DNA of 64,000 nucleotides from CAYULW01 sp964445815 (lineage in GTDB: Bacteria > Bacteroidota > Bacteroidia > Flavobacteriales_E > Vicingaceae), in assembly GCA_964445815.1 (NCBI GenBank), contig CAYULW010000004.1:62001-126000 (forward strand), written 5' to 3'. Shown one piece after another: positions 1-8,937 of this stretch (position 1 is its first letter; every line of letters starts with the position of its first letter). The notes under the pieces are model-generated. The model was given only the letters and a program-made list of their open reading frames with translations. It was not told the DNA's origin and searched no databases. Made by a program: the position numbers and the translations under genes.

Positions 1-56
1 AAAATGCAGTTGAGAAAGAAGTAAAGAAGATAAAAAGGGAAAGAGGGTTGAACTAA
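1..56 (+). CDS. C-terminal end of an unidentified protein (partial)
   Basis: Frame 3 is open from the window edge to a TAA at 54-56 and gives a Lys/Glu-rich tail ending KRERGLN. The other two forward frames stop within the first 25 bases. The stop overlaps by 4 bp the stop of the convergent methyltransferase gene, a tail-to-tail arrangement common in this compact genome. The family cannot be named from 17 residues, and it could be a chance open stretch. Confidence 0.35.
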   Translation, partial: NAVEKEVKKIKRERGLN

Positions 57-853
57 GTTTCTTTTTGAATCAATACATACAAACAAGTGGTATAAATATT
101 TCTTAGCCATTTCAACTTAGAAAAGATCGGCCATAAGACTCTAGGTCTTAAATTAAATTTATACAAGTATATTGGATTAATCAGATAGTAGATTTCATCC
201 CGTATGCGATACTGATTACTTCTTACGATTTGATGAAACTTCTCAATGCTAATCCCTGTTTCTTTAATTTCAATTAATTCAGCGAACGTTCGATCACTTT
301 CTCCAAACAGCTTGAGAATTGATTTGTAGATAAATGTTGGAAGGACGTGATAATAAGGAAGCTTAGATAAAAACTTTGAAGAAGCAATTTGTTGATGCCC
401 TCCAAAAGGCATATACCATGGAGGGAATCCAAAGAAGATATGTCCTCCGGGCTTTAAAAAATCACGTAACTTATTCATGACCTTATCTTGGTCATGAATA
501 TGCTCAATAACATCTTTCAAAACAATAAGATCAAATTTTTCTGGAAACTCTTTGTCAATATCAACATCGTAGATGTTTTTATTGATCAACCTTGCTTGTC
601 CGGATGAAAGATGTTTTTCCAAAACGATTTGAGCTCTTTTATATCGACTTTCCATTAGCTCAACTCCAACTCCTTTGCAGCCTTTTTCCAGAAAAGCATT
701 TAATACCCCTCCCTCTGCACAACCAATCTCCATTACACTTGTTTTATTATTTATTGAAAGCGTTTTTTCAATAAATGGAATCACAAAACGTTCAGCATTT
801 TCTTGCTGATAAGTAATATAAGTGGCCTTATCTTTATGGAAATCGTATGACAT
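53..853 (-). CDS. class I SAM-dependent methyltransferase
   Basis: A 266-residue predicted cytoplasmic enzyme that transfers a methyl group from S-adenosylmethionine; the acceptor is unknown. The Rossmann SAM-binding glycine motif EIGCAEGG lies at residues 42-49. An acidic residue at the end of strand 2 (GVGVEL, E65) should bind the ribose, and LKDVIEHI (about 113-119) is the usual motif around strand 4, followed by KPGG. This is the layout of the Methyltransf_11/23 group. The C-terminal 120 residues, rich in aromatic and basic residues, probably form the substrate cap. It is divergent from the SDR-like gene at 891, with only 37 bp between them. The fold is secure and the substrate is not. 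Confidence 0.85.
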   Translation of the reverse strand: MSYDFHKDKATYITYQQENAERFVIPFIEKTLSINNKTSVMEIGCAEGGVLNAFLEKGCKGVGVELMESRYKRAQIVLEKHLSSGQARLINKNIYDVDIDKEFPEKFDLIVLKDVIEHIHDQDKVMNKLRDFLKPGGHIFFGFPPWYMPFGGHQQIASSKFLSKLPYYHVLPTFIYKSILKLFGESDRTFAELIEIKETGISIEKFHQIVRSNQYRIRDEIYYLINPIYLYKFNLRPRVLWPIFSKLKWLRNIYTTCLYVLIQKET

Positions 854-890
854 CTTTTATAATCAGCGAACAAAAGTATTTAAAAATTAG

Positions 891-1664
891 ATGAACAAAA
901 TTGGATTTTTAGGATTTGGTTGGCTATCACAAAGAGTATATGAGCTTTGGAATATTCCACCCGAAAAGGCTTTTAGCCTTTCACGAAGCATAAAAGCAAG
1001 ATATCATCATCACCAATTAAAATTTGATCTTAATAATTTTAACTTAAGGGACTATAGGATGGAACTGAATAAATGTTCACATCTCATCTTTACAATACCA
1101 CCTTCCTCTTTAGACCAGTATGAGAAATGTTGTTTGAGATTAATAGAGGAAATTCATAATCATTATCCTAAAATAAAAATCCTGTTCTGTAGTTCTGTTT
1201 CTGTTTATGGAACCAAACAAGGTGTAGTAGATGAAAACACAACTCCGCTTCCGGAGACTAAAAATGGTAAGACTCTTTTTGAAATAGAGAAGAAAGTGCT
1301 GAAGAAACATACGCATTGTACCTTTTTAAGGTTAGGAGGCTTAATTGGAAAAAATCGTCACCCAATTTATTCAATAACGGGAAAGAAAGGTTTGCTAGGC
1401 GGAAACTTACCGGTCAATTTAATTCATGAACAAGAAGTGGCCTCTTTTATTCACCTCTGGACCTGCTTCGAAAACATACCTCCAAAAGTAAATTTGGTTT
1501 ACCCAATTGAGCTGACAAAGGAAGAGTTCTATAGGAAAAAAGCAACAGAAAAAGGGTTGATTGCACCTGTCTATGAAGTATCTTCTAAAAAGGGTAAGAA
1601 AGTGAGGTCATGCAGACTAAAAGAGCTTAATTTTACTTTTAAATTGAATTTAGAAACGTATTAG
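891..1664 (+). CDS. NAD(P)-binding SDR-like protein (YeeZ-like)
   Basis: A 257-residue protein that resembles atypical extended short-chain dehydrogenases of the NAD-dependent epimerase/dehydratase clan. The N-terminus has a dinucleotide-binding turn, IGFLGFGWLSQ (residues 4-14). A CSSVSVYG segment near residue 100 is the typical SSxxVYG strand of this clan, and a Glu/Lys-rich helix follows it where the catalytic Tyr/Lys pair would normally sit. The canonical YxxxK is not clear there, as in YeeZ-type proteins. A LRLGGLIGKNRHP segment follows. It begins 37 bp from the divergent methyltransferase. Its activity is unknown. Confidence 0.7.
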   Translation: MNKIGFLGFGWLSQRVYELWNIPPEKAFSLSRSIKARYHHHQLKFDLNNFNLRDYRMELNKCSHLIFTIPPSSLDQYEKCCLRLIEEIHNHYPKIKILFCSSVSVYGTKQGVVDENTTPLPETKNGKTLFEIEKKVLKKHTHCTFLRLGGLIGKNRHPIYSITGKKGLLGGNLPVNLIHEQEVASFIHLWTCFENIPPKVNLVYPIELTKEEFYRKKATEKGLIAPVYEVSSKKGKKVRSCRLKELNFTFKLNLETY

Positions 1665-1666
1665 AG

Positions 1667-2380
1667 TTGAATAATTACTGCACTTACAGGATCATTTTGA
1701 TTTTTCTTATCCTATTTCTTGTGAAGAGTGGTAAGGCACAAATGTATGAGTTTGGTTTTCACGCAAGTTTTCAAGCCAATAAGTTTTTGCCTCAAACTAA
1801 CCTGATTTCAAATAGTTTATTCGTAAGAGAAAGTAGAATAGGGCCTGGGTTTGGTATTGGGATGCAATATTCTATGGGACCACCTAAAGATCAAACAAAA
1901 AGGGGGTGGGATCCTAAGTTGAGTGCACTATTTGAGAGTACAATATGTCAATGTAACTCTTACTTGAATGCTGCTGTCGATGCTTCTAATGGAAAAAAGA
2001 GCCTATTAAATTTGAATTTTATATTTTATCGTTTCGAGCTCAATTCTAAAATAGTCCTATCGCAAAAGCGTACTCAAATTTTATTAGGCCCCACTATAAG
2101 TTATACCTATTATGTAGGTTATAGAATTGATCAAGAGAGCTCAATAAGGTCTGCTACCTCTAGCTTTAATACGCTTAATGTAGGTTATGAGTATGGGCTT
2201 GGCTATAAGATTGGTAAGATGAATCTCTCAATTCGGAGAAATACATTCGTTTTGCCTTTTGGTAAGGGATTTCGTGGCCAATCATTCGATACAAAAAACT
2301 GGCAGTATCGTATAATCATGGCTTTTATGATTAAACAAAAGCATAAGGGAAAGAATTGGGATAGTATCATATGGGACTAG
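1667..2380 (+). CDS. putative exported outer-membrane beta-barrel protein
   Basis: A 237-residue protein starting at TTG, 2 bp after the stop of the SDR-like gene, so the two are probably co-transcribed. An N-terminal hydrophobic signal peptide ends near KSGKAQ (about residue 25). The rest alternates polar and aromatic residues (GFGIGMQYS, PTISYTYYVGY, LNVGYEYGLGY), typical of the short beta-barrels annotated as PorT-like or outer membrane beta-barrel in Bacteroidota. It lacks lipobox and catalytic motifs. I do not recognise a specific family. The TTG start is chosen because it is the only start upstream of the signal peptide. Confidence 0.55.
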   Translation: MNNYCTYRIILIFLILFLVKSGKAQMYEFGFHASFQANKFLPQTNLISNSLFVRESRIGPGFGIGMQYSMGPPKDQTKRGWDPKLSALFESTICQCNSYLNAAVDASNGKKSLLNLNFIFYRFELNSKIVLSQKRTQILLGPTISYTYYVGYRIDQESSIRSATSSFNTLNVGYEYGLGYKIGKMNLSIRRNTFVLPFGKGFRGQSFDTKNWQYRIIMAFMIKQKHKGKNWDSIIWD

Positions 2381-2381
2381 G

Positions 2382-2558
2382 CTAGAATCTCCTTCTTTTA
2401 TGGATAGTGTTTTTCTTTTTATATGGGCAGTGCTTACATCCGTTTTCACAACAATAGCCCCTTTTTAAGTGGTATTTTTCAGTAAAGACGATGTAACCCT
2501 CAGTACTTAAATAGTAATCTTCTTTATCATATTTTTGAAAAGGTGAAAAACCATCCAT
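2382..2558 (-). CDS. DUF5522-type small cysteine-rich protein
   Basis: A 58-residue protein read on the minus strand from ATG at 2556-2558 to TAG at 2382-2384. It contains GYIVFTEKYHLKRGYCC followed by NGCKHCPY, the hallmark of the small DUF5522 proteins widespread in Bacteroidota (aromatic N-terminal part, HLKRGYCC, GCRHCPY). The four cysteines in CC...C..C spacing suggest a metal site. The tail is strongly basic. The reading frame stays open upstream of the ATG towards the divergent PLP-enzyme gene, so the start is not certain. The stop is 2 bp from the convergent barrel-protein stop. Function unknown. Confidence 0.85.
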   Translation of the reverse strand: MDGFSPFQKYDKEDYYLSTEGYIVFTEKYHLKRGYCCENGCKHCPYKKKNTIHKRRRF

Positions 2559-2606
2559 TTTACAAAAGTATCCATCTGTTTTGAACTCAAAAAAAAGAAT
2601 AGCTTC

Positions 2607-3491
2607 TTGTCATTTCAATTGAATATTCCAAGTCCGATTCATTCAATCTCTTTAAGACTTGAATCGTCTGAAGAGTTTGAGCTAGATGTCAAACGAGACG
2701 ACCTAATACATCCTATAATATCCGGCAATAAATGGAGGAAACTTAAACTTAACCTTGAGAAAGCATTGAATACAGGGCATGATACGGTATTGACTTTTGG
2801 TGGTGCATACTCTAACCATATAGCTGCTACAGCTTATGCAACAACTATTTTAGGAATCAAATCAATTGGAATCATTCGGGGTGAAGAAGTCAGTAATGCA
2901 ACTTTAGATCAAGCTCGGGAACATGGAATGCATCTTATTTTTGTTGATAGAACCACTTATCGAAATAAGACCAACCAAGAATTTTTAGAGGAATTAAAGC
3001 AAAGGTTTGGTTCATTTTATTTAATACCTGAAGGTGGTGCAAATGATCTTGGAGTAAAGGGCTGTGAAACGATCATTGAGGAAATAAGTGATTTTAGTTA
3101 TGACTATGTTTGTGTACCAGCCGGAACAGGAACAACAGCGGCCGGCATTATTAGAAAATTGCAAAATTGTACTTGTCTGGTATTTTCTGCCTTGAAAGGA
3201 GGTTACTTTCTAGAGCAAGAAATAGAGCAGCATCTACCAAGTAAACATGCCCCGTATCATCTAATTGAGGAATATCATTTCGGAGGTTTTGGAAAATGTG
3301 ATACAATGCTCCTGGACTTTATGCAAAAGATATACAGTGAAACCGGACTTCAGTTAGATCAAGTCTATACTGCTAAGATGTTGTTTGGTTTAGTAGACAT
3401 GATACAAAAAAAGAGAATCAAACCTAATTCTAAGATATTACTGATTCATACTGGTGGATTGCAAGGAAATACTAAAATTAAGTTTCATTAA
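2607..3491 (+). CDS. PLP-dependent enzyme of the ACC deaminase / D-cysteine desulfhydrase family
   Basis: A 294-residue fold-type II PLP enzyme of the tryptophan synthase beta superfamily. The motif SGNKWRKLK (residues 39-47) carries the lysine (K42) expected to form the Schiff base. TFGGAYSNH (about 69-77) is the phosphate-side loop, and a glycine-rich phosphate-binding loop AGTGTTAAG follows at about 171-179. Family members either open the cyclopropane ring of 1-aminocyclopropane-1-carboxylate or desulfhydrate D-cysteine; many Bacteroidota homologues are annotated loosely as pyridoxal-phosphate dependent enzyme. The start is TTG at 2607, with another TTG at 2619. Activity on ACC should not be assumed. 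Confidence 0.85.
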   Translation: MSFQLNIPSPIHSISLRLESSEEFELDVKRDDLIHPIISGNKWRKLKLNLEKALNTGHDTVLTFGGAYSNHIAATAYATTILGIKSIGIIRGEEVSNATLDQAREHGMHLIFVDRTTYRNKTNQEFLEELKQRFGSFYLIPEGGANDLGVKGCETIIEEISDFSYDYVCVPAGTGTTAAGIIRKLQNCTCLVFSALKGGYFLEQEIEQHLPSKHAPYHLIEEYHFGGFGKCDTMLLDFMQKIYSETGLQLDQVYTAKMLFGLVDMIQKKRIKPNSKILLIHTGGLQGNTKIKFH

Positions 3492-3559
3492 AAAAGCATT
3501 GTTAATACTTTGTTAATCCTGCTTTGCAAAAAGTAGGAGGACAGAATAATTTTGGAGAA

Positions 3560-4489
3560 ATGAAACATCTCCTGATTTTATTATTTGTCGGTTTGCCATT
3601 TTTTCTAAAAGCTCAACCGGGAAGCAAACGTATCACAAGGGCCGAGTATATTGAAAGGTATAAGGATGAAGCCATCAAAGAGATGCACAGAAGTGGAGTG
3701 CCCGCAAGTATTACTCTTGCCCAAGGCATTTTAGAGTCTGGAGATGGAAATAGCGCATTAGCCAGATATGCCAATAATCATTTTGGAATAAAATGCCATT
3801 CAGACTGGAATGGAGCAACATTCATTCAAGATGATGATGAAAAAGACGAATGTTTTAGAAAGTACAAATCAGTACTAGAATCGTACCGAGATCATTCTGA
3901 GTTTTTAAAACGAAAACGATATGCCGCTCTATTTGAGTTAAAAATTACGGACTATAAAGGATGGGCTAGAGGACTAAAGAAGGCCGGTTATGCTACTAAT
4001 CCTAAATACCCTGAATTATTAATCCGAATTATAGAAGAAAATGGCTTGTCTCAATACGATGCTGCCAAGACAAAAAAGAAGAAAACCCCAAAGCCAAGTA
4101 AATCAAAGAAAACACCTTCTAAGTTGAGTTCTAAAAGAAAAGGAAGTCACGAGATTTTCTTGCATGAAAACAACATCAAGTACATAAAACTTAAGGAGGG
4201 CGACTCTTTTGAAAAGATAGCAGAAGAGTTAAATATGGGCTTGTGGCAACTGTATAAATACAACGAATGGCCTGAGGGTAAAGCCATAAATGAAGTGGGG
4301 CACTTGTTTTTACAGCCCAAGAGAAGCAAAGCCAAAGAAGCTATCCACATCGTGGAGCATGGCGAAACTCTATGGGATATTTCTCAAAGACATGGAGTGA
4401 AGATTGGGAAATTGGAAAAATGGAATTCCATCTCCAGAGAAAAGAAGTTAAAAGCCGGTGATCAAATTTACCTCAAACGGAGAAAATAG
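3560..4489 (+). CDS. exported glucosaminidase with two LysM domains
   Basis: A 309-residue predicted peptidoglycan hydrolase. ATG at 3560 is chosen over an upstream in-frame TTG at 3524 because it is preceded by GGAG and immediately starts a signal peptide (MKHLLILL, cleavage after about residue 18). Residues 30-165 form a FlgJ/LytG-type mannosyl-glycoprotein endo-beta-N-acetylglucosaminidase domain: LAQGILESGDGNS contains the likely catalytic E59, followed by NNHFGIKC. A Lys/Pro/Ser-rich linker leads to two LysM-like repeats (about 205-255 and 265-308; IVEHGETLWDIS is diagnostic). It probably cleaves glycan strands in the periplasm. Its stop is 2 bp from the convergent porin gene. Confidence 0.92.
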   Translation: MKHLLILLFVGLPFFLKAQPGSKRITRAEYIERYKDEAIKEMHRSGVPASITLAQGILESGDGNSALARYANNHFGIKCHSDWNGATFIQDDDEKDECFRKYKSVLESYRDHSEFLKRKRYAALFELKITDYKGWARGLKKAGYATNPKYPELLIRIIEENGLSQYDAAKTKKKKTPKPSKSKKTPSKLSSKRKGSHEIFLHENNIKYIKLKEGDSFEKIAEELNMGLWQLYKYNEWPEGKAINEVGHLFLQPKRSKAKEAIHIVEHGETLWDISQRHGVKIGKLEKWNSISREKKLKAGDQIYLKRRK

Positions 4490-4491
4490 TT

Positions 4492-5970
4492 TTACCATTT
4501 CCAGCCCAATGAGAATACAAGTTGATGACTTCTTTGATCTATCTTCGAAGCGGCATCTGATGTAAGATATAGATTATCTATTCTTTGCAGATTTGAATTA
4601 ACATAAGCGAGGTCTAAGGTATAGTTTTTCGCTCTAAAGCCTCCACCAATAGAATAGGTCATTCGATTTTCATCGGGGTTAAATTGAATCACTTTACTTT
4701 GATAGGGGTTTTCTTCGTATCGAACCCCTCCTCTAATAACGAATGGTTCTACTTTCACCTCCAAACCGGCTCTCAAATTGTGTGTTCCCTTTAAGAAATC
4801 TTGTATTTCTTCGTTTGAATATGAATAATCATATTGAAACTCTCTAGTGTCATTAAACCTTGATGTAGAAAAGTCGACGTATTCATAATCAATATTGATC
4901 AAACCTTTGTTTCCTAATACATAAGCAATACTTGCATTATACCGTGTTGGTGTTCGATATCTGTAATTATAATTAGTTATGCCTTCGTCAGAAGTGTATG
5001 CGGTATCAGAGAAATTAGCTTTTGAATTAAACTCAAAACTTTCCGTCATTCCAAAAAAAGTAGGAGAGTGTACAGATGCTCCTATTCGAAGTTGATTGGT
5101 TACTCTAAATATACCACCAAGCTTAAAATTAATTCCTGTTCCGGTAGTGATTAATTCCGTTTCTTCTTCATATTCCGTAGCCAGACTCTCACCTGGTTGT
5201 GGAGGAGGATCATAAGAATAATCCTCCGTAAAAGTGATGGTTTGCTCATAACGTAAATTTTGAATTCCGATTGTTCCGCCAAGATAGAATCTATCCAGAT
5301 AATTTCCTCCGAAGCTAAAAAAAGTTTCTCCTTGCCTACCTCTGGTATTTACTTTTTTAGTTTGATTTATAGATTCTTGGAAGATTAAAGATCTTTCAAA
5401 GCCACCAGAAACCGGATCAATAAGATACATCCAGTAGGCTTGCGAAGCGCCAAATGGAAAAGCATATTCAGATACCTGCAATTCACTGGTCTGACTGTTA
5501 TTTAATTCAAATACATAATCATCTATAATACTGCTTTGAACGTTCGAACCGTTAATGGTATATTCACCCGCAAAGCTATTGATTCGATTATAACCAACAG
5601 CGAATGAATAATTCTTCCATCCATTTGGGTCTCCCTTATAAGCCCCAACAAATCCGATGTTCCCTAAATTGAAATTTAACCTGTTGTCATTTCTTGAGTT
5701 TCCTCTAAAAGTACTTTCCTGATCATTGAAAAAAAATGCATTGGAAAAAATAAATTCAGAGTTTCGATAGACACCAACCGCTGCCGGGTTGACAACTAAA
5801 CTGGAAATATCTCCACCAACCGCTCCCATTGAGCCACCTAAGGCTTGAAACCGAGCAGTTCCTTCGTAGTTAAACCTTGAAAATCTGAGGGCATCTGTGC
5901 TATTTTGCCCATACATGAAACTGCTGATAAACAGAACAGTTATTAAACAATATAATCCAATCTTTCTCAT
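4492..5970 (-). CDS. FadL/OmpP1/TodX-type outer membrane transporter
   Basis: A 492-residue outer-membrane beta-barrel. The signal peptide ends at SFMYGQ (about residue 22). The N-terminal segment ALRFSRFNYEGTARFQALGGSMGAVGGD followed by VNPAAVGVYR resembles the NPAG region of FadL-family long-chain fatty-acid or hydrocarbon channels, which plugs the barrel. The C-terminus ends in an aromatic beta-strand (LVFSLGWKW), the usual barrel-closing signal. In Bacteroidota this family is often mislabelled hemin receptor. It is separated by 2 bp from the lipoprotein gene upstream on the same strand, so the two probably form an operon. The substrate is unknown. Confidence 0.8.
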   Translation of the reverse strand: MRKIGLYCLITVLFISSFMYGQNSTDALRFSRFNYEGTARFQALGGSMGAVGGDISSLVVNPAAVGVYRNSEFIFSNAFFFNDQESTFRGNSRNDNRLNFNLGNIGFVGAYKGDPNGWKNYSFAVGYNRINSFAGEYTINGSNVQSSIIDDYVFELNNSQTSELQVSEYAFPFGASQAYWMYLIDPVSGGFERSLIFQESINQTKKVNTRGRQGETFFSFGGNYLDRFYLGGTIGIQNLRYEQTITFTEDYSYDPPPQPGESLATEYEEETELITTGTGINFKLGGIFRVTNQLRIGASVHSPTFFGMTESFEFNSKANFSDTAYTSDEGITNYNYRYRTPTRYNASIAYVLGNKGLINIDYEYVDFSTSRFNDTREFQYDYSYSNEEIQDFLKGTHNLRAGLEVKVEPFVIRGGVRYEENPYQSKVIQFNPDENRMTYSIGGGFRAKNYTLDLAYVNSNLQRIDNLYLTSDAASKIDQRSHQLVFSLGWKW

Positions 5971-5972
5971 AA

Positions 5973-7361
5973 TTATCTTCGTGTTGGTCTATTAGGGGAT
6001 CTTGTTGGTGTACTTGATCCTGAGCTTGAACGTCCCGGGTTGACACTTGGTCTTGGAGTATACCTGGGCCTAGTATTGTTATAATTTCTGCTTGGTCGAG
6101 CAGATTGTTGAGGTCGGGTTGCCGGCCTTGTTTGTTGTCTGGGTTGAGTAGGCCGGGTTTCATTGTATTGGTTGTTTCGTTGTGGCCTTGAATAATTAGG
6201 TCTTGAATTTTGAGTAGCTCTTTGCTGTTCAACACCATTTGTAGGTCTACTCTCGGTTCCATTTGATGGTTGAGCATTATTATTCGGACGTGTTTCACTT
6301 CTTTGATAAGTATTAGGCGTTTTTTCAGTTCTATATTTATTCGGAGTAGTGTTTGTTCTAGCCTGATTCTGCTCTAATTGGTTTGGTCGATTCTCAGCAT
6401 TTTTATTATCAGGTCTTAAACTTCTTGACTTCGAAACTTGACTTTCTGATCTCAAAGAAGAATTGGCCTTGGATCCGGTGTTTGACGAAGGTCTTATTGT
6501 GTTCGTTCCTGTTCTATTGTATGAAATAGATCCTCTATTGCCTCTTGGGGTATTATATCTCCGGCTTCCTCCAACACTAACGTTTTCTACTATACCGTTT
6601 GAATAAGCACCATCGTAAAATCCATGGTAATAACCATTCCAATAGCCGTTTACATAAGGAGAATAGCCGTAGCCGATACCGGAATAAGGGTTCCATGCAT
6701 TCCATCTGCTCCAAGGATTAAACGGATCATAAAATCCGGGACAATATCCGGCATTCCAAGCCCAATTGTTCCAACCCCAACCTATTCCAAAGCCCATGTT
6801 CCAGCCACTCCACGGATTCCATCCGAGGCTAAAGATTGTTCTGGGAACAAAAGGATCCCAGAAAGAGTAAGCCCCATAAATTGTAGGATTAATGAAGAAA
6901 GGGTCATAAGTGTAAAGAATTCTATCTCTAACATAAGGATCATAAGTATTAAATGTTCTTACAGGAGAGTTAATATTAATTACTGTTTGCGCATACGCAG
7001 GATCATAATATTCTTCCTCAACTTGTAATGGTTGCGAATAACTTAAATTAGATTGATTGCTTTTTTGTGCTGATGAATCATTATCAGCTTTTTCAGCCTC
7101 TGTATATCTATTTTGACTGTAATAAGAAGGAGGTGTACTTTGGTTGTTTGAACCATTGTTATAACGGTTAGAGTATGAATTATCGTAAGAGATATCATTT
7201 GTTTTATTAAAATCCTCTCTAGGGTTCTTCTTTACCTGTTGCACAGGATCGTTACCCGGTGTATAATAAGCGTCATCATATGCATATGGTACATAGCTAT
7301 TACATGAGAAAAGCAACAGAGATGTTGAGATTAGAAGAGAAGTTCTGACTAGGGTTTTCAT
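5973..7361 (-). CDS. low-complexity Tyr/Trp/Arg/Pro-rich lipoprotein
   Basis: A 462-residue predicted lipoprotein with lipobox LLLFSC near residues 15-20. The central part (about 120-260) is a Tyr/Trp/Gly/Asn-rich block with repeated YDPF, WNPWSGWN and GYGYSPY elements. The C-terminal 200 residues are a disordered Arg/Pro/Asn/Thr/Gln-rich tail ending in PTRR. No enzymatic motif is visible. It is the first gene of a probable pair with the FadL-like porin and is divergent from proS. It could be a surface or periplasmic scaffold. The tail's composition differs from everything around it, but the frame is intact. Confidence 0.65.
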   Translation of the reverse strand: MKTLVRTSLLISTSLLLFSCNSYVPYAYDDAYYTPGNDPVQQVKKNPREDFNKTNDISYDNSYSNRYNNGSNNQSTPPSYYSQNRYTEAEKADNDSSAQKSNQSNLSYSQPLQVEEEYYDPAYAQTVININSPVRTFNTYDPYVRDRILYTYDPFFINPTIYGAYSFWDPFVPRTIFSLGWNPWSGWNMGFGIGWGWNNWAWNAGYCPGFYDPFNPWSRWNAWNPYSGIGYGYSPYVNGYWNGYYHGFYDGAYSNGIVENVSVGGSRRYNTPRGNRGSISYNRTGTNTIRPSSNTGSKANSSLRSESQVSKSRSLRPDNKNAENRPNQLEQNQARTNTTPNKYRTEKTPNTYQRSETRPNNNAQPSNGTESRPTNGVEQQRATQNSRPNYSRPQRNNQYNETRPTQPRQQTRPATRPQQSARPSRNYNNTRPRYTPRPSVNPGRSSSGSSTPTRSPNRPTRR

Positions 7362-7408
7362 ATGCTGAATATTATTCGTTTCTAAATATGCTCACGCTTA
7401 ATAATTAA

Positions 7409-7416
7409 TATTTTTG
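7409..7416 (+). promoter_or_regulatory. -7 promoter element upstream of proS
   Basis: TATTTTTG matches the Bacteroidota sigma-A -7 consensus TAnnTTTG exactly and lies 40 bp upstream of the proS ATG. No clear TTG -33 element is seen at the expected distance. Confidence 0.5.
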
Positions 7417-7456
7417 CGATGAGTTATTTGATGAGTTACAAATTTTATACCACAAA

Positions 7457-8935
7457 ATGGCAAAGGGATTTACAAGCAGAAAAGAAGACTATTCTCAATG
7501 GTACAATGAGATCATAAATAGGGCAGATTTAGCTGAGCACTCGGCGGTTAGGGGATGTATGGTTATTAAGCCTTATGGTTATGCCATCTGGGAAAAAATG
7601 CAACAACAACTTGATCGCATGTTTAAGGCTTCAGGACACACGAATGCTTATTTTCCACTTTTTGTACCTAAGTCACTGTTTGAAGCAGAAGAAAAAAACG
7701 CTGAGGGCTTTGCAAAGGAGTGTGCTGTGGTTACTCATTATCGACTCAAAACGGATGAAGAGAATAAGGGGAAACTAAAAGTAGACCCTGAAGCAAAACT
7801 AGAAGAAGAACTTGTAGTTAGGCCGACAAGTGAAGCGATTATTTGGAACACATATAAGAACTGGATACAATCCTATAGGGACTTACCGATATTAGTTAAT
7901 CAATGGGCCAATGTGGTGAGATGGGAAATGCGAACACGATTGTTTCTACGAACAGCGGAGTTCTTATGGCAAGAGGGACATACAGCTCATGCAACAAAAG
8001 AAGAAGCCCTGGAAGAGACTAAAACGATGCTGGATATCTATGCAGAATTTGCAGAGCGTTTTATGGCTATGCCTGTAATTAAAGGGATAAAAAGTGAAAG
8101 CGAACGTTTTGCGGGTGCAGAAGATACGTATTGTATTGAGGCTTTAATGCAAGACGGAAAGGCATTGCAGGCCGGGACTTCTCACTTTTTAGGACAAAAT
8201 TTTGCTAAGGCATTTGATGTGAAATATGCGACTAAAGAAGGTAAGCAAGAGCATGTATGGGCAACATCTTGGGGTGTAAGTACTCGATTGATGGGAGCAC
8301 TAATTATGACTCATTCCGATGATAATGGTTTAGTGTTACCTCCTAAACTAGCACCTTTTCAAGTGGCCATGGTTCCCATTTATAAAAATCAGGAACAGTA
8401 TGAAGCCGTAGTGGGTAGACTAAATGTTCTGAAGGATGAATTAGAGAAAGCGGGAATCTCTGTAAAATTGGACGATAGAGATACACATAAGCCCGGATGG
8501 AAATTTGCCGAATACGAATTTAAAGGAGTTCCTATTCGAATGGCTATGGGCCCCCGTGACCTTGAAAATGAATCTGTGGAGATAGCAAGAAGGGATACCT
8601 TGGAAAAAGCCATCTATAATCAGAAAGACATTGTAGCGAAGGTAAAGCATTTATTAGAGAACATTCAGGAAAATTTATATACGAAGGCAGTTGACTTTAG
8701 AGAAGAGAACAGTCATGTGGCTGATACATATGAAGAGTTTAAAACCCTAATCGATAAAAAGGGCGGATTTGTGTATGCGCATTGGGATGGTTCAGCAGAA
8801 ACGGAGGAACAAATTCAAAAAGAAACGAAGGCTACAATTCGATGCATTCCTTTTAAAACCAAGGCCGAAGAGGGGAAATGTATGGTAAGTGGTAAGCCTT
8901 CAAAAGGTAGAGTTGTTTTTGCCAAAGCATATTAA
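7457..8935 (+). CDS. proS: prolyl-tRNA synthetase (archaeal/eukaryotic type)
   Basis: A 492-residue class II aminoacyl-tRNA synthetase that charges tRNA-Pro with proline. The short form lacks the YbaK-like editing insertion of the long bacterial ProS and matches the ProS type 3 subfamily usual in Bacteroidota. Class II motif 2 is at about residues 155-180 (NVVRWEMRTRLFLRTAEFLW, with the conserved Arg pair), preceded by VVRPTSEA. Motif 3 is in GAEDTYCIEAL and ATSWGVSTRLMGALIM. An anticodon-binding domain (about 285-390) and a C-terminal zinc-like domain follow. It is separated by 2 bp from the next gene, indicating co-transcription. The ATG sits directly before the conserved MAKGFTSRKEDYSQWYNE start. 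Confidence 0.97.
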   Translation: MAKGFTSRKEDYSQWYNEIINRADLAEHSAVRGCMVIKPYGYAIWEKMQQQLDRMFKASGHTNAYFPLFVPKSLFEAEEKNAEGFAKECAVVTHYRLKTDEENKGKLKVDPEAKLEEELVVRPTSEAIIWNTYKNWIQSYRDLPILVNQWANVVRWEMRTRLFLRTAEFLWQEGHTAHATKEEALEETKTMLDIYAEFAERFMAMPVIKGIKSESERFAGAEDTYCIEALMQDGKALQAGTSHFLGQNFAKAFDVKYATKEGKQEHVWATSWGVSTRLMGALIMTHSDDNGLVLPPKLAPFQVAMVPIYKNQEQYEAVVGRLNVLKDELEKAGISVKLDDRDTHKPGWKFAEYEFKGVPIRMAMGPRDLENESVEIARRDTLEKAIYNQKDIVAKVKHLLENIQENLYTKAVDFREENSHVADTYEEFKTLIDKKGGFVYAHWDGSAETEEQIQKETKATIRCIPFKTKAEEGKCMVSGKPSKGRVVFAKAY

Positions 8936-8937
8936 TT

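Noticed and set aside
6624..7028. Plus-strand frame of 134 residues rich in Ile, Pro and Arg
   Set aside because: It lies fully inside the lipoprotein gene on the other strand and its composition is what that low-complexity gene produces in antisense.
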